Shown: piece after piece, positions 12,810 to 24,372 of the stretch | Numbering within the stretch: position 1 is the first letter of the stretch | Layout of the letters: each line of letters opens with the position of its first letter | Origin: Cladopsammia gracilis | Lineage: Eukaryota > Cnidaria > Anthozoa > Scleractinia > Dendrophylliidae | Assembly (NCBI GenBank): GCA_022457155.1 | Contig: JAJGOT010000475.1 | Span: 360,001-424,000, forward strand | Reading direction: 5' to 3' | Length of the DNA: 64,000 nt | The notes under the pieces: model-generated | The model's input: only the letters and a program-made list of their open reading frames with translations | What the model was told of the DNA's origin: nothing | Database searches by the model: none | Translations under genes and position numbers: made by a program

Positions 12810-13104
12810 CAGGGATGCAAATAATTATTTTTTCTTGAAAGGACATGTCCGACTTGGGCACCATTTTGGTCGGACAAACGAAAAATTTGGTCGGACATAC
12901 CATTATTTACCATGTATGACAAGCGGGCATACACGATGTATTCAATGCTCAAGGGTTTGCAATGCATTATAGGGTGATTTCAAACACGGTCAGCCATTTG
13001 CAAGTTTTCCGGACATAAATGTCCGACCACGGTTGCGATTTCGTCGGACATTGGCAAATTTTGGTCGGCCATTTTCCGATGACCGACTGTTATTTGCAGC
13101 CCTG
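12810..13104. mobile_element. hAT-like MITE with CAGGG..CCCTG ends and 6 bp target duplication
   Basis: The left end CAGGGATGCAAATAA and right end TTATTTGCAGCCCTG are inverted repeats. CACAGT flanks both sides (12804-12809 and 13105-13110), so the target duplication is 6 bp. The interior repeats GGTCGGACA in both orientations, and there is no coding capacity. CAGGG termini are usual for hAT elements, which normally make 8 bp duplications. It sits inside the right member of the far-apart inverted repeat that starts at 7732. Confidence 0.75.
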
Positions 13105-13109
13105 CACAG

Positions 13110-13234
13110 TTGTGTGTAGTTTGTTAAACGCAGATGCGTGTAACTGTGTGTTACGTGCATGTCAAATGCATGTAAAATGCGTGTAAACTGCTACATGCGC
13201 ATGTAATGCTGCAATGCATGCAAGTGATACTGTA
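13110..13234. repeat. Right member of the far-apart inverted repeat
   Basis: Reverse complement, with divergence, of 7732-7860: repeated GCGTGTAA and GCATGTAA words ending in CTGCAATGCATGCAAGTGAT just before ACTGTA. See the partner entry for the alternative explanations. Confidence 0.5.
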
Positions 13235-13239
13235 ACTAT

Positions 13240-15090
13240 AATAGGCTCTCTGAGTGCAGTGGCTAGAAAGATCCAAGAAGGAGCTTCTTGGTAGGAAAGG
13301 ATGTGAGAATTTTAATTTGATTGACTGCTTGACACTTATGATCTTAAGACTGATATTGCTGATTCCTACCCGAGTTAAATTTAACCAAACTGATTCAATT
13401 GTTGAAATTCACATCCATTAATTTTAACTCCACAAAACTTTCAACATACATTGTACACTGAAAAAATTTGACCATTACAAAATACCACAATGTGACACCG
13501 AAGAAACAATAATGTAAATGAATGCTTACCTAAAAACTTTTCAACACCTAAACGATCACTATATACATTTAGAGGCTCTCAAATATAATTATTATATAAA
13601 GTTACCAGTAACTAACGGCCCTTAAACTCACACAAGGGTAATAACATGCCGACACTTGGATACCCTAGTTAACAGGGAGCGAATTTAAAAGAGTAGTCTG
13701 AGTTAAAGAACATGTTGTGATTTTGCATAGGGCAACTAAAAAGGCACAACAGAAGACAGAATCAATAAGAACTTCAAATCTCAGTGACAATATAACAACA
13801 GGAATATAAATGGAAAACTCTTAACAAGAACTTGGGAATTGAGCCATGGTTTGCATGGCAAACCAGTCCTATTTTGTTCTTACAAGTTATCGATTACAGA
13901 ACACTTATCATCAGGGCTTCACATAAAGAATCATCCAAAATAACACCACACACTGAATATCACTTATATTGGGCCACTTAACATGACTGGCTAAAAAGAT
14001 ACTATTAAAAATCAAGTATTTTAGAGGCTATTGATCTTTCTGCATAAGTTCCGACAAAAATATCAGGTAGTCAACAACTGAAGCACCACAGTTTTATGTA
14101 TCACAATATTAAATAGCTACGAAATATTTTCATAACTGTTATGATTCAATGGAACAAAGCAACAATGTCCTAACATTTACATTTAGACATCACTACTGAG
14201 CACAAACTGCGTTAATAGACAATGCATGAATGGGTGGGATGAAAAGAGTAACCATGCTCAAATACATGCCATCGTACATGTATAACAATCTCGTTTTATT
14301 TACCCTTATAAAGCCAGTTCATTCATCGATATGCAAATAAAATTAAGTGAGTAGAAATGCACAGGCTTAACAATCATCTTGATCGAAATGCAGTCTTGCT
14401 CCAGGAAAAGACTAAAATGTTCATGACAACACAATGCACTAGACTAGTGGTACACAGCATCGACAGGCCTTGAGACTTATCTATCTTGGCATCCATGTTT
14501 GTTTTTAGCAGTCACAGTCTAAACTTTTGCACCAAAGAAACACAAACAAAAGAACAAAGACAAGAACATGTCCTCTCCAATGTCACTTGGAAAGCATGAA
14601 TACACCAAACTATGAATACACCAAACTATGTTGCATGTCCTTCTTTATTATTCAACTGCACTCAGTAGAGTACAGATAACACCCAAAACGAGTACAAATA
14701 TCTCACGGTATTTGTACTCCAGAAGACCGGTTTGACCGGTTTTTCACAAAGGGCACTTTGTGCATTAGTCTTACGTAAGCGGTGAAAAAATGGCTGAAAT
14801 TGTTCCCAGACTAGAACGGTCAAAACTGAGATAAACTAAGAAAAACTGACGGGATCTTTTGACGTTTTTACCCAAACAAATCCAAACTATAATATGCGTT
14901 TAATCACACAAAGTCTTTATTCGCTGTACAAAAAAGTACACGCCACCAAACAACTACACGACTGACAATTCGTCATCATTTTTTGAATAAAGCGCGCGTG
15001 CTGACAAACAAGTTCAAAGAGCGCGCGCACGACAAACTTGAAAAATTACGAAAGATTAAAACGGTGTTCAAGACTAAGTTGAATAATAAA
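13240..15090. other. Non-coding stretch
   Basis: AT-rich DNA without an open frame worth naming. A short segment at about 13529-13560 has splice-like borders on the minus strand but too little sequence to call an exon. If the minus-strand gene whose first exon ends at 18586 continues to the left, this could be intron. Confidence 0.4.
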
Positions 15091-15093
15091 TCT

Positions 15094-15233
15094 CTTATTG
15101 CACGGTTTAGTGTATAGTATCGTGGGATATTTTTACTCGTCTCTTGTATTTTGACTTGCCCTACGGGCTTGCCAAAATACAGCGAGTCTCGTAAAAATAT
15201 CCCACGATACTACACACTAAACCGTCCAATAAG
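15094..15233. mobile_element. Palindromic hairpin element, 140 bp
   Basis: The arm CTTATTGCACGGTTTAGTGT (15094 on), continuing through GTATCGTGGGATATTTTTAC, is mirrored by GTAAAAATATCCCACGATAC and ACACTAAACCGTCCAATAAG ending at 15233. The arms are over 45 bp with few mismatches; the middle (TTTTGACTTGCCC against GGGCTTGCCAAAA) also pairs. Foldback MITE of unknown superfamily. Confidence 0.8.
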
Positions 15234-15239
15234 ATATAT

Positions 15240-18200
15240 TTATTCTTTTGTTCTAAACTCATTTCTTGTTTGACTTCTATTCCTTATTGTAAAAGCATTT
15301 TAGGTTTTTCTCTGGCCAATGGCTTAAGGGTTAGTTTCAACATACTATCACCACAAGAATAAGCACAAGCTTTTGTGATTAAGGACAGCAACAACATACA
15401 TGTAAGAATAAATATAAGCACAAACAAGGGGAGAATGAACACACTCATTCTTCTTACAGTTGTCCTCCCAAGGTACAATCACAAGCACAAGAAAAACAGC
15501 ACTTAAGCATATGCCATTTTAATTCTTAGCGGAGATAACATGAGATTGGGTATGTTTCTTCTTTTGTTTGTTCTTCTTTTATGTTAAGTGCTGCTGTCCT
15601 TAATGAGATAATTTTTTATGCTTGTGCTTATGCATATATCACCAGTTAAACACAAACTGAAGTTCAACTAACTGTAGAAAATGAGATTTTATTAGCTGTG
15701 TCTGTTTGGTAATTTTAGTCCCAAGTCTTGATCATAAATATACGGGAAAGAAAAGTTGTATTTGTAAATGGAACCCCTTCACTGCTTGATTTCTAACTGA
15801 TACTATGGCGTTTTCTGGTTGTCAGCAGCCAAAGTGGCTAGTGGAAATACAAATTTGTTCAGTTTAAACTGCATTTTTACCAGTTTTTGTGTAGCCAGCT
15901 TCCGTCATTCATGAGCATCGTTTGTGTTGGAAAAGACAAAACAGCAAAGTTCAAAGCCCACCTAAGATTTACGCTTTACTTTGCCATCACTCATAATTAT
16001 GATGACAAACATTGGACCCCTGGAAACAGAAACTGACAAAAAGGATCGAAATCCACCAATCACAACCCACAAACACGCGATGATATTTGCGACAGTGAAA
16101 GTTGAAACTGTTCATTGAGTTTTGGACTTCAGAGTTTGCATGTGCAGTAAGATTTATCTTCTAGAAAGGCAAATAAAATAGGCTTTTGATGAAAATTAAA
16201 ATATAAACAAATGCCCGTTTGGTATGCTGTTCAACATGTCATTCAACAGACTGCAGGGTTTGAAGCTAATGATAGCCTCGTCAAAGACAATGTAAAGTTA
16301 CATAATCACAGGACTGTCACTAAGATTTCAAGTTGCTGGGTAAATGCAATTAGTAGGTAGGGAATCAAACAGCTGGGGAGTTCTTTTGGTTCTATTTTCC
16401 TTCTAATTTCCTATGAAAGTAGCTGGGGGTCATGCTCATAGTAGGCAGGGGAAATCCCCAGCACCCGGCCCTTAGTAACAGCCCTGTAATCACTTACCAA
16501 AGATTAAAATTCTGTTTTGACTAGTAGGTTCTGTATTTCCACTAGACACTTAAGATTACAGAAAAACATAACACAACTACAGTATCAGTTAGAAATTAAA
16601 CTGTGAGTAAATTAATGAATGCATTATTACTGTAGCTACAATTTTTGTTCCCGCGAGTATTGTATGTGAATGGCAAATGTGCAAGTTACAAAGGAGAGAA
16701 AGGTAAAGCCTGAACACAATGGCCCCATTTTTTTAAATTCCGCCCCTTGTGAATGCAAGGTGACAAATAACTCATCGCACTTCATATATTAAATAACCAA
16801 CCACGCTAGCCATACATACACAAGTTACAAATAATTATTACACATAATCTTCACCTCAAAATTGTTCCCTTTACTTCAAATGGCACAATAAGCCAAGAAA
16901 CTCATTCAGAGAAAGTGTCAAAGAAATAAATTCATTAACATGAGATAGCAGTATGAAATTACCAAGTTGTTTACTATGCTAACGTTAAAAAGGAATAATA
17001 CTGGCATGATTTTTGTGATCACATTACAATCTTGACCTCAAAATCATTTCGCATTTAGAACTTTCAACTGGTGCATTGAATTGAGACATCCACTAAAGGA
17101 CCAAAGCATAAAGCGCTTCTGCCATTCATAACCCATTTAATACAGACTTTTTTCACCCATGTCGAGAGAGCAATTTCATACAGCGCAATACATGATACTA
17201 TCCTGTCTCTCTACCTGGCTATTTTGACAATTATGGCACCTGTCATTTTTAAGCAATCAAAATACTGTGTTCATGGATGAACATAGGGAATTAAACAAAT
17301 TGTGGCCTTGTGTGTAGGCTCTCACTCCAGTGAAATCCAAATACGAGGGCCTGCTCGCATGCTAATGTAAAGCAAACGGGGAGCTGAATGTTGTCTGCCG
17401 AGATTTATCTTCTATTACTAAATTATCTTTTTAATATAAAAAACAAACTTTTGTCAACGCTTCTATTGTCAACTATGGTATGATACTTTGTGTGAAGTTG
17501 CCAAGAAACCGAACAGAAAACAATATTCACAAGGACTAGTGAAACGTTATTTTCTAAGAAAAGTAAGCCTCAGGCCAAACAAAGCCTAAGTTCTGAACAT
17601 GCTAATCAGGGTGGCAATTAGATTTCCCCACCTGTGACAGCTCTGATACCCTCTATAACCCACTTCGTTCCACTGTTTGAAAACAATACTGCAGCCCTCA
17701 GTCAGTGATGAAAAAGATGTGTAACTTGACCAGTTATTAATCAGTTACTTCATTGTTTTGGTACACAAGTTTTAAAATTGGAAATTTTCACATTTAGCAA
17801 GCATTTAAATAAGTGATTTTTACAAGTGATCCCTGATGAATTCACTAAGTTTTTTTTGTTGCTAAATATAAGAGCCCTAATGTACTTATTCCATTTTCAA
17901 AACTAAGTGAAATCCCTGCTAATCATATCTTACAAGGCAAAGTGAAACAAAAAACGCTTCAGCTTGTCTTGTCATATTCAAACAGCAACAATAAGCCAAT
18001 TTACTTCTGAGCTGTTTAAGACAATAAAGTAAAGACAAGCTTACTATAACCACTAATGATACTAATAATGCCAAACATAACAAAGACATGTGCAACTCGT
18101 AACATTTTTACAAATGAAAGGTCAATAAAATGTTCTGTACATTAATCCCTCCGAGACCAATGACTGACCTACGTCTAAAACTGTCTGCAATTATTTATAA

Positions 18201-18570
18201 ATTGACACTCAGACAACCAATCACACGAACAGATAGATGAATTACACAGGTGGTGAGCCAGGTTTAAAATTGTATAGAAAATTGTACACAAAAAATAACT
18301 TAACCGGCTCGAACTTGTACGTTTAGCAATCGAAACTTCGCTGTTTCACAGCGATGCGACTCGCTTCGTACCGCTTTTTTTTCGCGGTTGTGAAATCTGA
18401 TCGCCCCAGCGCTAAATTCGAGTCCGCCATTATGATATGAATATTCCGATGATAAATATTTTAAGCGTACGTCTGCTTCTTACTGCAGCCCTTGTTACCC
18501 TACAATCTCCCCACAAATAAAACTACTAACGCCTGAAATACCAATAAATATAAACAATCTTTTAACGGTT
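15240..18570. other. Non-coding stretch left of the minus-strand exon
   Basis: No open frame with family resemblance. The 15820-15905 segment is related to the CTAGTGG-rich repeat at 3870-3950, and another such piece lies at about 16520-16560. Because the exon at 18586-19524 ends in a splice donor reading leftward, part or all of this is probably its first intron. Confidence 0.4.
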
Positions 18571-18585
18571 TTAATCTGGTCCTAC

Positions 18586-19524
18586 CTGCAATTGTGTTCG
18601 GACCATTGGTGGGCCGGGGGAACTATTTGTTGGTAAATTCGAGGGACAATGGTTCGACGTCTGCAACCGATTCTGCCACTGAAAATGCTGGTTTGTAATC
18701 ATATTTCTTTCATCTGGCTGTGAATTAGACGGTCTTTGCCCAGCCTGCGACGTACTCGTGTCCTGACCGTAATAGCCCGGCGGAAACGGGCTCGACGTTT
18801 GGGGATTTAACCCCCTTTTTAGTTGATTTTCGCTCTGAGCAGAAACAAACCTTTGTTGGGAGCCATATTGTTCCGATACGTTCGGCCCTCTAGGAGCGAT
18901 GGGAACTTCACGAAATCCGTGGAGTAGCATTTCCTGTCGAGGATTGTATTGATTGTACTGGTTTTGTGGTGATAAAGCAGGCTGATTTGACGCCAAAAGT
19001 TTCATATTTGCGGGATTAGGGTTCGATTGAGTAAGATTTCTAGACGGAACGGCCGCGGCCGCCGAACTTCCTGGGTCGAGAATTGTCGAAAGTTGATTGT
19101 TTAGATGGACGGAGGCGGGTATTCCCAAACTTGTAGCTCCTGGCTTGTTTGGTGGTCCCGCAGATGAATTCATGGACATTTGAAATCCATTAGCGTTCGC
19201 CGTTGGTTGGTTCGTTGCACTCGAACTCGACGTCGCCATTTTGTTCAGCAAGGAATTTCCCTTATTATTGTTGTCAGTCCGATGATCTGTACCCTGAATA
19301 TATTCCTGTAGCTCTTCCAAAATACCTTGATTTTTCGAGCCTACTGCACTACTTGAACCATTCTCGCGGATATACTGGCCGGGGAAGAAATCTCCGCCGG
19401 CTGGAGGAAATTTAAAATGATGATCTGTATGTTCCGTGTTCGATACAGGCTCCTTATTGGGAAGTTGAAGGCGACGACCGCTTGCTTCACCGTTACTCGC
19501 ATGGACCCGAGCAGTTTGCGCCAT
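18586..19524 (-). CDS. First coding exon of a Ser/Asn/Gln/Pro-rich protein (partial gene)
   Basis: A 313-residue open frame starts at the ATG at 19522-19524 (MAQTARVHASNGEASGRRLQ). It is rich in Ser, Asn, Gln, Pro and Gly, with repeated SNQ/NQY/PNP words (for example SPQNQYNQYNPRQEM) and one short helix-like stretch, GILEELQEYIQG, at about residues 67-78. At its end the minus strand reads TTGCAG|GTAGGA, a good splice donor after 18586; reading on gives only four more residues and a stop, so the exon most likely ends at the donor. Long, compositionally biased first exons like this are common in chromatin and transcription cofactors such as the ARID1/BAF250 type, but I see no domain that proves a family. 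Coding character is supported by length and codon regularity. Later exons, expected below 18570, could not be identified. Confidence 0.75.
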
Positions 19525-19860
19525 TCAACAGCGCCGATACACTCTCTACGACACCATAACGACTCGGAAAAAAATTCCAAAGCCTCACGAATTATTTGTA
19601 AACCTGCACGTGTCGTTGGGGATTGCCTGGTAATGTCTGTCGTTGTAGAAAATTACCGCCTTTTCAGCTTGCCGACAGTGAAAGCTTTTCACACACTAGC
19701 AGCCATCTATAGTCAGCACGTGTTTGAATGACAGGAGAGAGGACGTGACGTCACCAGGGCCATAAACGCTGCGCACGCAGCATACCGGCACATTATTGAG
19801 AGGGTCTGTAGGATGATATTTATCTGGGTGCCTTATGGCGATGTTGACCAGCATGGGCGC
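19525..19860 (-). promoter_or_regulatory. Probable promoter/5' UTR of the minus-strand exon, with CRE and E-boxes
   Basis: Just right of the start codon is a locally CpG-richer segment with the palindromic cAMP-response element TGACGTCA at 19746-19753 and two CACGTG E-boxes (about 19606 and 19719). No TATA box is evident. Such elements near a start site are usual in housekeeping regulatory-protein genes, but function is inferred from position only. Confidence 0.45.
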
Positions 19861-20301
19861 ACGGACGCTTTTCAGCGCAATTTTTGCTTTGCCGACAATT
19901 TGCGAATTTTTCAATCAGCTTCAAAAACTTGCAACATTTTCCCATAACAACCACACGCTGTTTCTACATCTCCTTTATTTTGGTTAACACCAAAAAAATG
20001 TTCAATTCCACTCGTTCCCCACGGAATTTTCCTCTTCATATCCCGTAAAATTCAATCTGCTACCCTCATTTGAAGTCCTACAACTTTCGTGCGCTCTCGT
20101 TTACTCGATCCCTGCAATCTCACTGGATCTCACTCTTGTTATCGTTGGAGGGGAGAAAGCCCGGTGCGGGGGGGGGGGGGACTCCCATATAAAAATGACG
20201 GGGGTGCTCGTCGGAAATTTACGAAAAACACCCTAAAAGGTAACAGAGTCTCGTTTGATGGGTATTGCTCAAAAGAAGTTTTACTACGGTGGCCCACAAG
20301 T

Positions 20302-20461
20302 GCACGGCAAAACCAAAGTTGAAACAGCTCACGGCAAAACCAAAAAGCTCATGGCAAAACCAAAAGGCTCACGGCAAAATCAAATCGTCACGGCAAAACC
20401 AAAAAGCTCACGGCAAAAGCAAAAGGCTCACGGCAAAAGCAAAAAGCTCACGGCAAGAGTG
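20302..20461. repeat. 20 bp tandem repeat (CACGGCAAAACCAAAAAGCT), about 8 units
   Basis: Eight units of 18-20 bp (one longer, at the left) vary mainly at AACC/AAGC and AAAG/AAGG. Because 20 is not a multiple of 3, the array is open in more than one frame and reads as Lys/Gln/Gly-rich peptides such as AHGKTK and AKPKSSRQ; these are by-products, not evidence of a gene. It lies inside the 1.5 kb insertion that splits the MITE. Confidence 0.9.
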
Positions 20462-20581
20462 AAACCTTAAGGAGACTGGGAACTATGTTGAGATAGCAGT
20501 TTAAAAAACAGATTTTTTCCCCCATTTTTTTCTCTATGCTTTTTTTTATCATAACTCTTTTTGTCTAAATGGTCTCACAGT

Positions 20582-21765
20582 GGTAAACAGCCCGCAAAAA
20601 CATATATGAGATATGAAAGACAACTGAAGCTTATTTTTATATTCACACCACGGTTCGTGGACTTTTTGGACAATCTGCTGTTCGTACGGTGACCTGTCTA
20701 CGGTAGTCCAGAATTTTCGTAGAATTTCTATGTAATCTGACTCATTCTTGCCGATCCGAAATATGATGTCTTTGTTAAGATGCATTAAGCGATTCTAGTG
20801 AGCGTTGTTGATTTGATTCAGACTAATTTGCCCAGTCTGTGTACACTACGCGAACGACTCATTTCTCGCCACTGAGAATTTGTTCTTTTGTTTACTCGTT
20901 CAAAGGCCATAAATACACGACTAAAAGTAGGTTGAATAATCGCGAAATGAATTTCTTACAAACTCTGTTAAAAATATTATTAATAAGGTAGGTAAATATT
21001 AGGCTATGTTCACACTTGGTGCCCCAGCACGGTGCCCGAGTACGATTATCGCTGGGCACTAATGTGAACACACCTTTTTTTCAAGTACCCAAGCCAGAAT
21101 TCGGGCACGGTGCCAGTGCCCGAGTACAAGGTCGAGACCTTGTACTCGGGCACTAAAGTGGGTACCGGTTCCCAGTGTGCACGCGTTTTGCGTTAGTTCC
21201 GAGGCACTACACCCACAAATCACTGCTTTGCGTACCCACAATTCCCTTGTACACTCAGAATGTGAACATGTTGACATCTTGGGCACCCAGTGTCTGAACG
21301 CAGCACCATTTTGTGCCGGTACCCAGGCACTATTGCTCGGGCACCAAGTGTGAACATAGCCTATCTGAAAATTCCTCGAGTATCAGAACTCACAGACTGC
21401 CGGAAGAACCCCTGATGAATAGCTATTAAATACAAGCCAGCCGGCGTACAGTCTCGTACGAATATTAAACCACTGCGAATAATTGGAACGGGAGTCCAGA
21501 CTTTCGTAGAATTTCCATGTAAATACCTATTTGACCCAAGGCAGTATATCCCATCTTTGTTCAAAAGTTTCAAGGGAGTCTGTTTATAATATATTGAATA
21601 ATCGCGAAATAATTTTTCACAAACCCTGTTACATGTAAAAATATACTATTATGAAAAAGGTAGGGAAATAATATTATGAAAATCCCTACGTACCGTGGTG
21701 TGAATATAAAAATAAGCTTCAGTTGTCTTTCAGATCTCAAATATGTTTTTTTCGGGCTGCTTACT
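20582..21765. repeat. Insert with inverted ends and internal direct repeats
   Basis: 20582-20655 (AGCCCGCAAAAACATATA through TATTCACACCACGG) is the diverged reverse complement of 21690-21765. In addition, 20708-20785 and 20931-21000 recur in direct orientation at 21493-21570 and 21595-21680 (shared TTTCGTAGAATTTC and TGAATAATCGCGAAAT). The structure suggests a non-autonomous element with a duplicated core. No open frame of note. Confidence 0.55.
21001..21362. mobile_element. TIR element, 362 bp, AGGCTATGTTCACACTTGG ends
   Basis: Left end AGGCTATGTTCACACTTGGT is matched by ACCAAGTGTGAACATAGCCT at 21343-21362. The interior is dominated by GGGCAC/GTGCCC words and a palindrome around GAGACCTTGTACTCGGGCAC. 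The direct repeat at 21595-21690 shows the empty site (AATATTATGAAAAT), so the element entered after ATT of that sequence. Non-autonomous, superfamily unknown. Confidence 0.8.
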
Positions 21766-22431
21766 TTACCCCACCCCTAAGAGGTACCAATTCAAAACAA
21801 CATATGTCATATTTGATCATATTTCTGTCATATTTTTGGCTCAATACCCTAAAAGGTACCGCGATCCCGAGACCGCGATAATTCTAACGGTGGTCATTTT
21901 AGATTTTCGTACCCTATTAAGGCGGTACCAAACTACAAAGTTTGGCCCCTAAAAGTTACGACGAGCACCCCCGTCATTTTTATATGGGAGTCCCCCCCGG
22001 GGGAGAAAGACACTGCAAAAACCCCGGCCCTCCAACAATAAGTGCCCAATCCGGGCGGGGTGCCCCGATTATTTTACATCTTAACTGGCTCGAGAAGGCT
22101 TGGTTTACAATTAGTAATTCTTCCAGTACTAGGGAACTTCTTTTAAATGATAAGTCTCATGGTCCGATATGCGAGAACCTCCACTCTTTCCTTACAATCC
22201 TCTTGAACGAATCTAAATCGGACTCATTTTCAGATTTGGAATTGGGAAGAAATACAGTCAGGGATCTTAGTGAACCGGAGTTTGCTTAACGTATATAAAT
22301 GGCGGTCCTAAAAGGTCTGATTTTTAAGAAACAAGACCGAGCGTACAGCTGGGATAATTTCTGTCCCGATATTTCATCAAGCACGGACCTGACGTCTTCA
22401 GGGAATAACTAGAAATACGTGTCTCGCAGAA

Positions 22432-22735
22432 CGTCGCGAAGCTCGGAGGAGGGTGCACCACAAAATCTTAGCAACGGGGGAGGGAGAGATGGAATTTCTG
22501 GTTTAAGTGGAGAGGTTGGGTTGCATACACCTTATTCCAAAATGGCGATCATTTTATTATTCTTTTATCTGTATATGTTAATTAGCCCTTGCTGCCTCGT
22601 CAGCATGTGCAAAATACAACAGAATTTTCACGCGAAAATGAGGCAAAGAGGGCTAATTGACATGTATACAAAAGAATAATAAATTGCCCGCCATTTTGGA
22701 ATAAGGTGCATGGCCACAATGGCCTCGAAATTTGT
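22432..22735. repeat. Dispersed repeat (copy 1), interrupted by a MITE
   Basis: GGAGGGTGCACCACAAAATC, GGGAGGGAGAGATGGAATTTC and GGTTTAAGTGGAGAGGTTGG match 34113-34210 with few differences. After the MITE at 22528-22708 the similarity resumes with CATGGCCACAATGG. Copy 2 at 34113 lacks the MITE. Confidence 0.75.
22528..22708. mobile_element. Palindromic MITE, CACCTTATTCC family (copy 1)
   Basis: CACCTTATTCCAAAATGGCG at the left is mirrored by GCCATTTTGGAATAAGGTG at the right, and the inner arms (ATTATTCTTTTATCTGTATA, GTTAATTAGCCC) pair too, around a central TTCACGCGAAAATGAGGC. Related copies are at 35590-35773 and 45124-45302. No coding capacity; the TA target seen at the other two copies points to the Tc1/mariner group. 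Confidence 0.85.
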
Positions 22736-22779
22736 AGTTGAGACATTCTCGTTCCCAGTCTCTTCTTAACTTGTGCTCA

Positions 22780-23060
22780 GTCTGACTACAAAAACATTAC
22801 ATTTCCAATCTGATCAAGAAACAAGCGAATACAATGAAAAACATTACATTAAAAAAAACAAGAGACAAAACATTATAAGATAAAGTTACAAATGAAATAA
22901 TCGAGAAACAAAAGAATATAAGATTACAATTTGAAAAAAACATTACATTAAAAAAGAGAGAAGACAAAACGATCGATATAAGATAAAACGTTACAAATCA
23001 AACCGAGAAATAAAATAATATAAGATTACAAGATAAAACAGGAAAGAAGGGATGTAAAAT
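22780..23060. repeat. A-rich tandem repeat, about 120 bp x 2-3
   Basis: Blocks with AAAAACATTACATTAAAAAA, GACAAAAC, TATAAGATAAA..TTACAAAT and CGAGAAA.AAA recur about every 120 bp. Low complexity, non-coding. The following stretch up to about 23860 shows an inverted pair around CCTTTTGTATTCCCATC at 23130-23185 and nothing else I can name. Confidence 0.6.
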
Positions 23061-23859
23061 AAATAAACAAATATATACACCGATTTTCAAAAACGTAGCT
23101 ATTTGAAAAATATATCTTATATATGAACCTTTTGTATTCCCATCAAAAACGTCACCCATTAGATGGAAATACAAAAGGTATATGTAGTTTTATATATATT
23201 ATTGAAAATTATCCATGAAATGTTTACGCTAAAACACAAACTTTAATTGGTAACACTAAAAGAAATCAACTAAACTACAGCTCTTTCTAGAATCTAGCTA
23301 TGGCACACTGACGAGGGCCAATAAGCCGCTGTCTGTGTCTGCTTTCCAGTTTTGAGCGCTGATCGTGTCAAGTTTGGCCGACCGTAGTGCCATTTCGAGA
23401 GAATGCTTTTCCATATTGTTTGATCAGTCCTTGCAGTGGTCTGTTGCTTTGACTGTTGTATTTGATCCAATGTGACGCAATAGATCGTTCACGGTATCTG
23501 CAGTTTAGTTAATTTAACACCAAAAGTACCGCAACCTCAACCGCGGGTTGAGGTGAAGCTTATAGATCACTCGCTCAGCTACACCCCTAGTTCAGGTAAA
23601 TATACTAAGGCTACGGATAAACATCAGTACCTCATACACTCTTCGTGTCACCCCTTTTAGCCTCGCTCTCAGATTACGACGACGTATATGCTCTTCCAAC
23701 GAGATCTTCACATTACGTACTAATGACCTTATGCATTGCCTGAATACCGTGCATATGGTCTCTCTTTCCTCGACCATGCATACAATGTGTTCACACCATC
23801 ACACGCACTGACACTCAAACCAAGTGAAACCACATCTGACTCACCCAGAGACGTGTTCC

Positions 23860-24360
23860 TCTTGTTATCACATACAACCCTGCCCTTCGTTGATCTTCCT
23901 GCGTTCTCTATCATCCATCGTCCACAAAAATTTCAACTTTCTCTCCAACGTTGCGCCAATGTTTTTAAATCTACACCTTGCTTTCCGACGCACTGACAAC
24001 CTTAGCGACATATTAGTCAGATCCAAATTACGCACTGCTACACAAACCAACCTTCACAAGGGATCCTTTAGCTGCAGTAACAATTGTTTTAAATGCATCT
24101 GCGTCACTGACGGTCGCACCAACTACACATTTCTCTCCACTGGGGATACCAGACCCATCCCTGACTACATTGACTGCAATTTCAATTAAGCCCACGCTGT
24201 AACAAACAACGAAACGACGAGTTAAAAGACCGCTTTAACGAATCACAGACGACCGGTTGACAGATCCACCGTTTCCTCTACACCTACTACTTACTACAGT
24301 TTCAGACCATTTTATTTCCGACGATCATTTACCTACCGACATATAACTTATCAGTTCCAT
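23860..24360 (+). mobile_element. Penelope-like element: C-terminal GIY-YIG region fragment
   Basis: With frame changes the plus strand reads LHLAFRRTDNLSDILVRSKL, then KGSFSCSNNCFKCICVTDG, then FLSTGDTRPIPDYIDCN, then KDRFNE followed by HRRPVDR in another frame. These are the ordered blocks found after the reverse transcriptase in Penelope-like retroelements: the AFRR..NL.D.LVR.K linker, the Cys-rich knuckle and the GIY-YIG endonuclease surroundings. At least two frameshifts make it non-functional. It points opposite to the Penelope piece next to it (24373-24945), so the two are separate insertions or an inverted copy. Confidence 0.75.
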
Positions 24361-24372
24361 CAGGAGCCGCAC

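Larger units (their letters stand above)
20167..21999. mobile_element. MITE split by a 1.5 kb insertion
   Basis: The ends GGGGGGACTCCCATATAAAA and ATGACGGGGGTGCTCGTCG are mirrored at 21957-21999. A compact sister copy lies at 28465-28743. Aligning the two, the left 118 bp (to about 20284) and the right 235 bp (from about 21765) together make one MITE in reverse orientation to the sister. Everything between, about 1.48 kb, is a later insertion. The joining points both carry TTAC, a possible short target duplication. No transposase is encoded. Confidence 0.75.

Noticed and set aside
13529..13558. Minus-strand mini-exon DRLGVEKFL with donor GTAAGC
   Set aside because: Only about 30 bp, weak polypyrimidine tract, no family; cannot be tied to the exon at 18586.
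16497..16548. Minus-strand segment with good donor TTTG|GTAAGTG
   Set aside because: The sequence belongs to the CTAGTGGAAATACA repeat, so the splice-like ends are probably chance.
20302..20461. CRISPR-like array
   Set aside because: Units are contiguous with no unique spacers, in a eukaryotic sequence; it is a plain tandem repeat.
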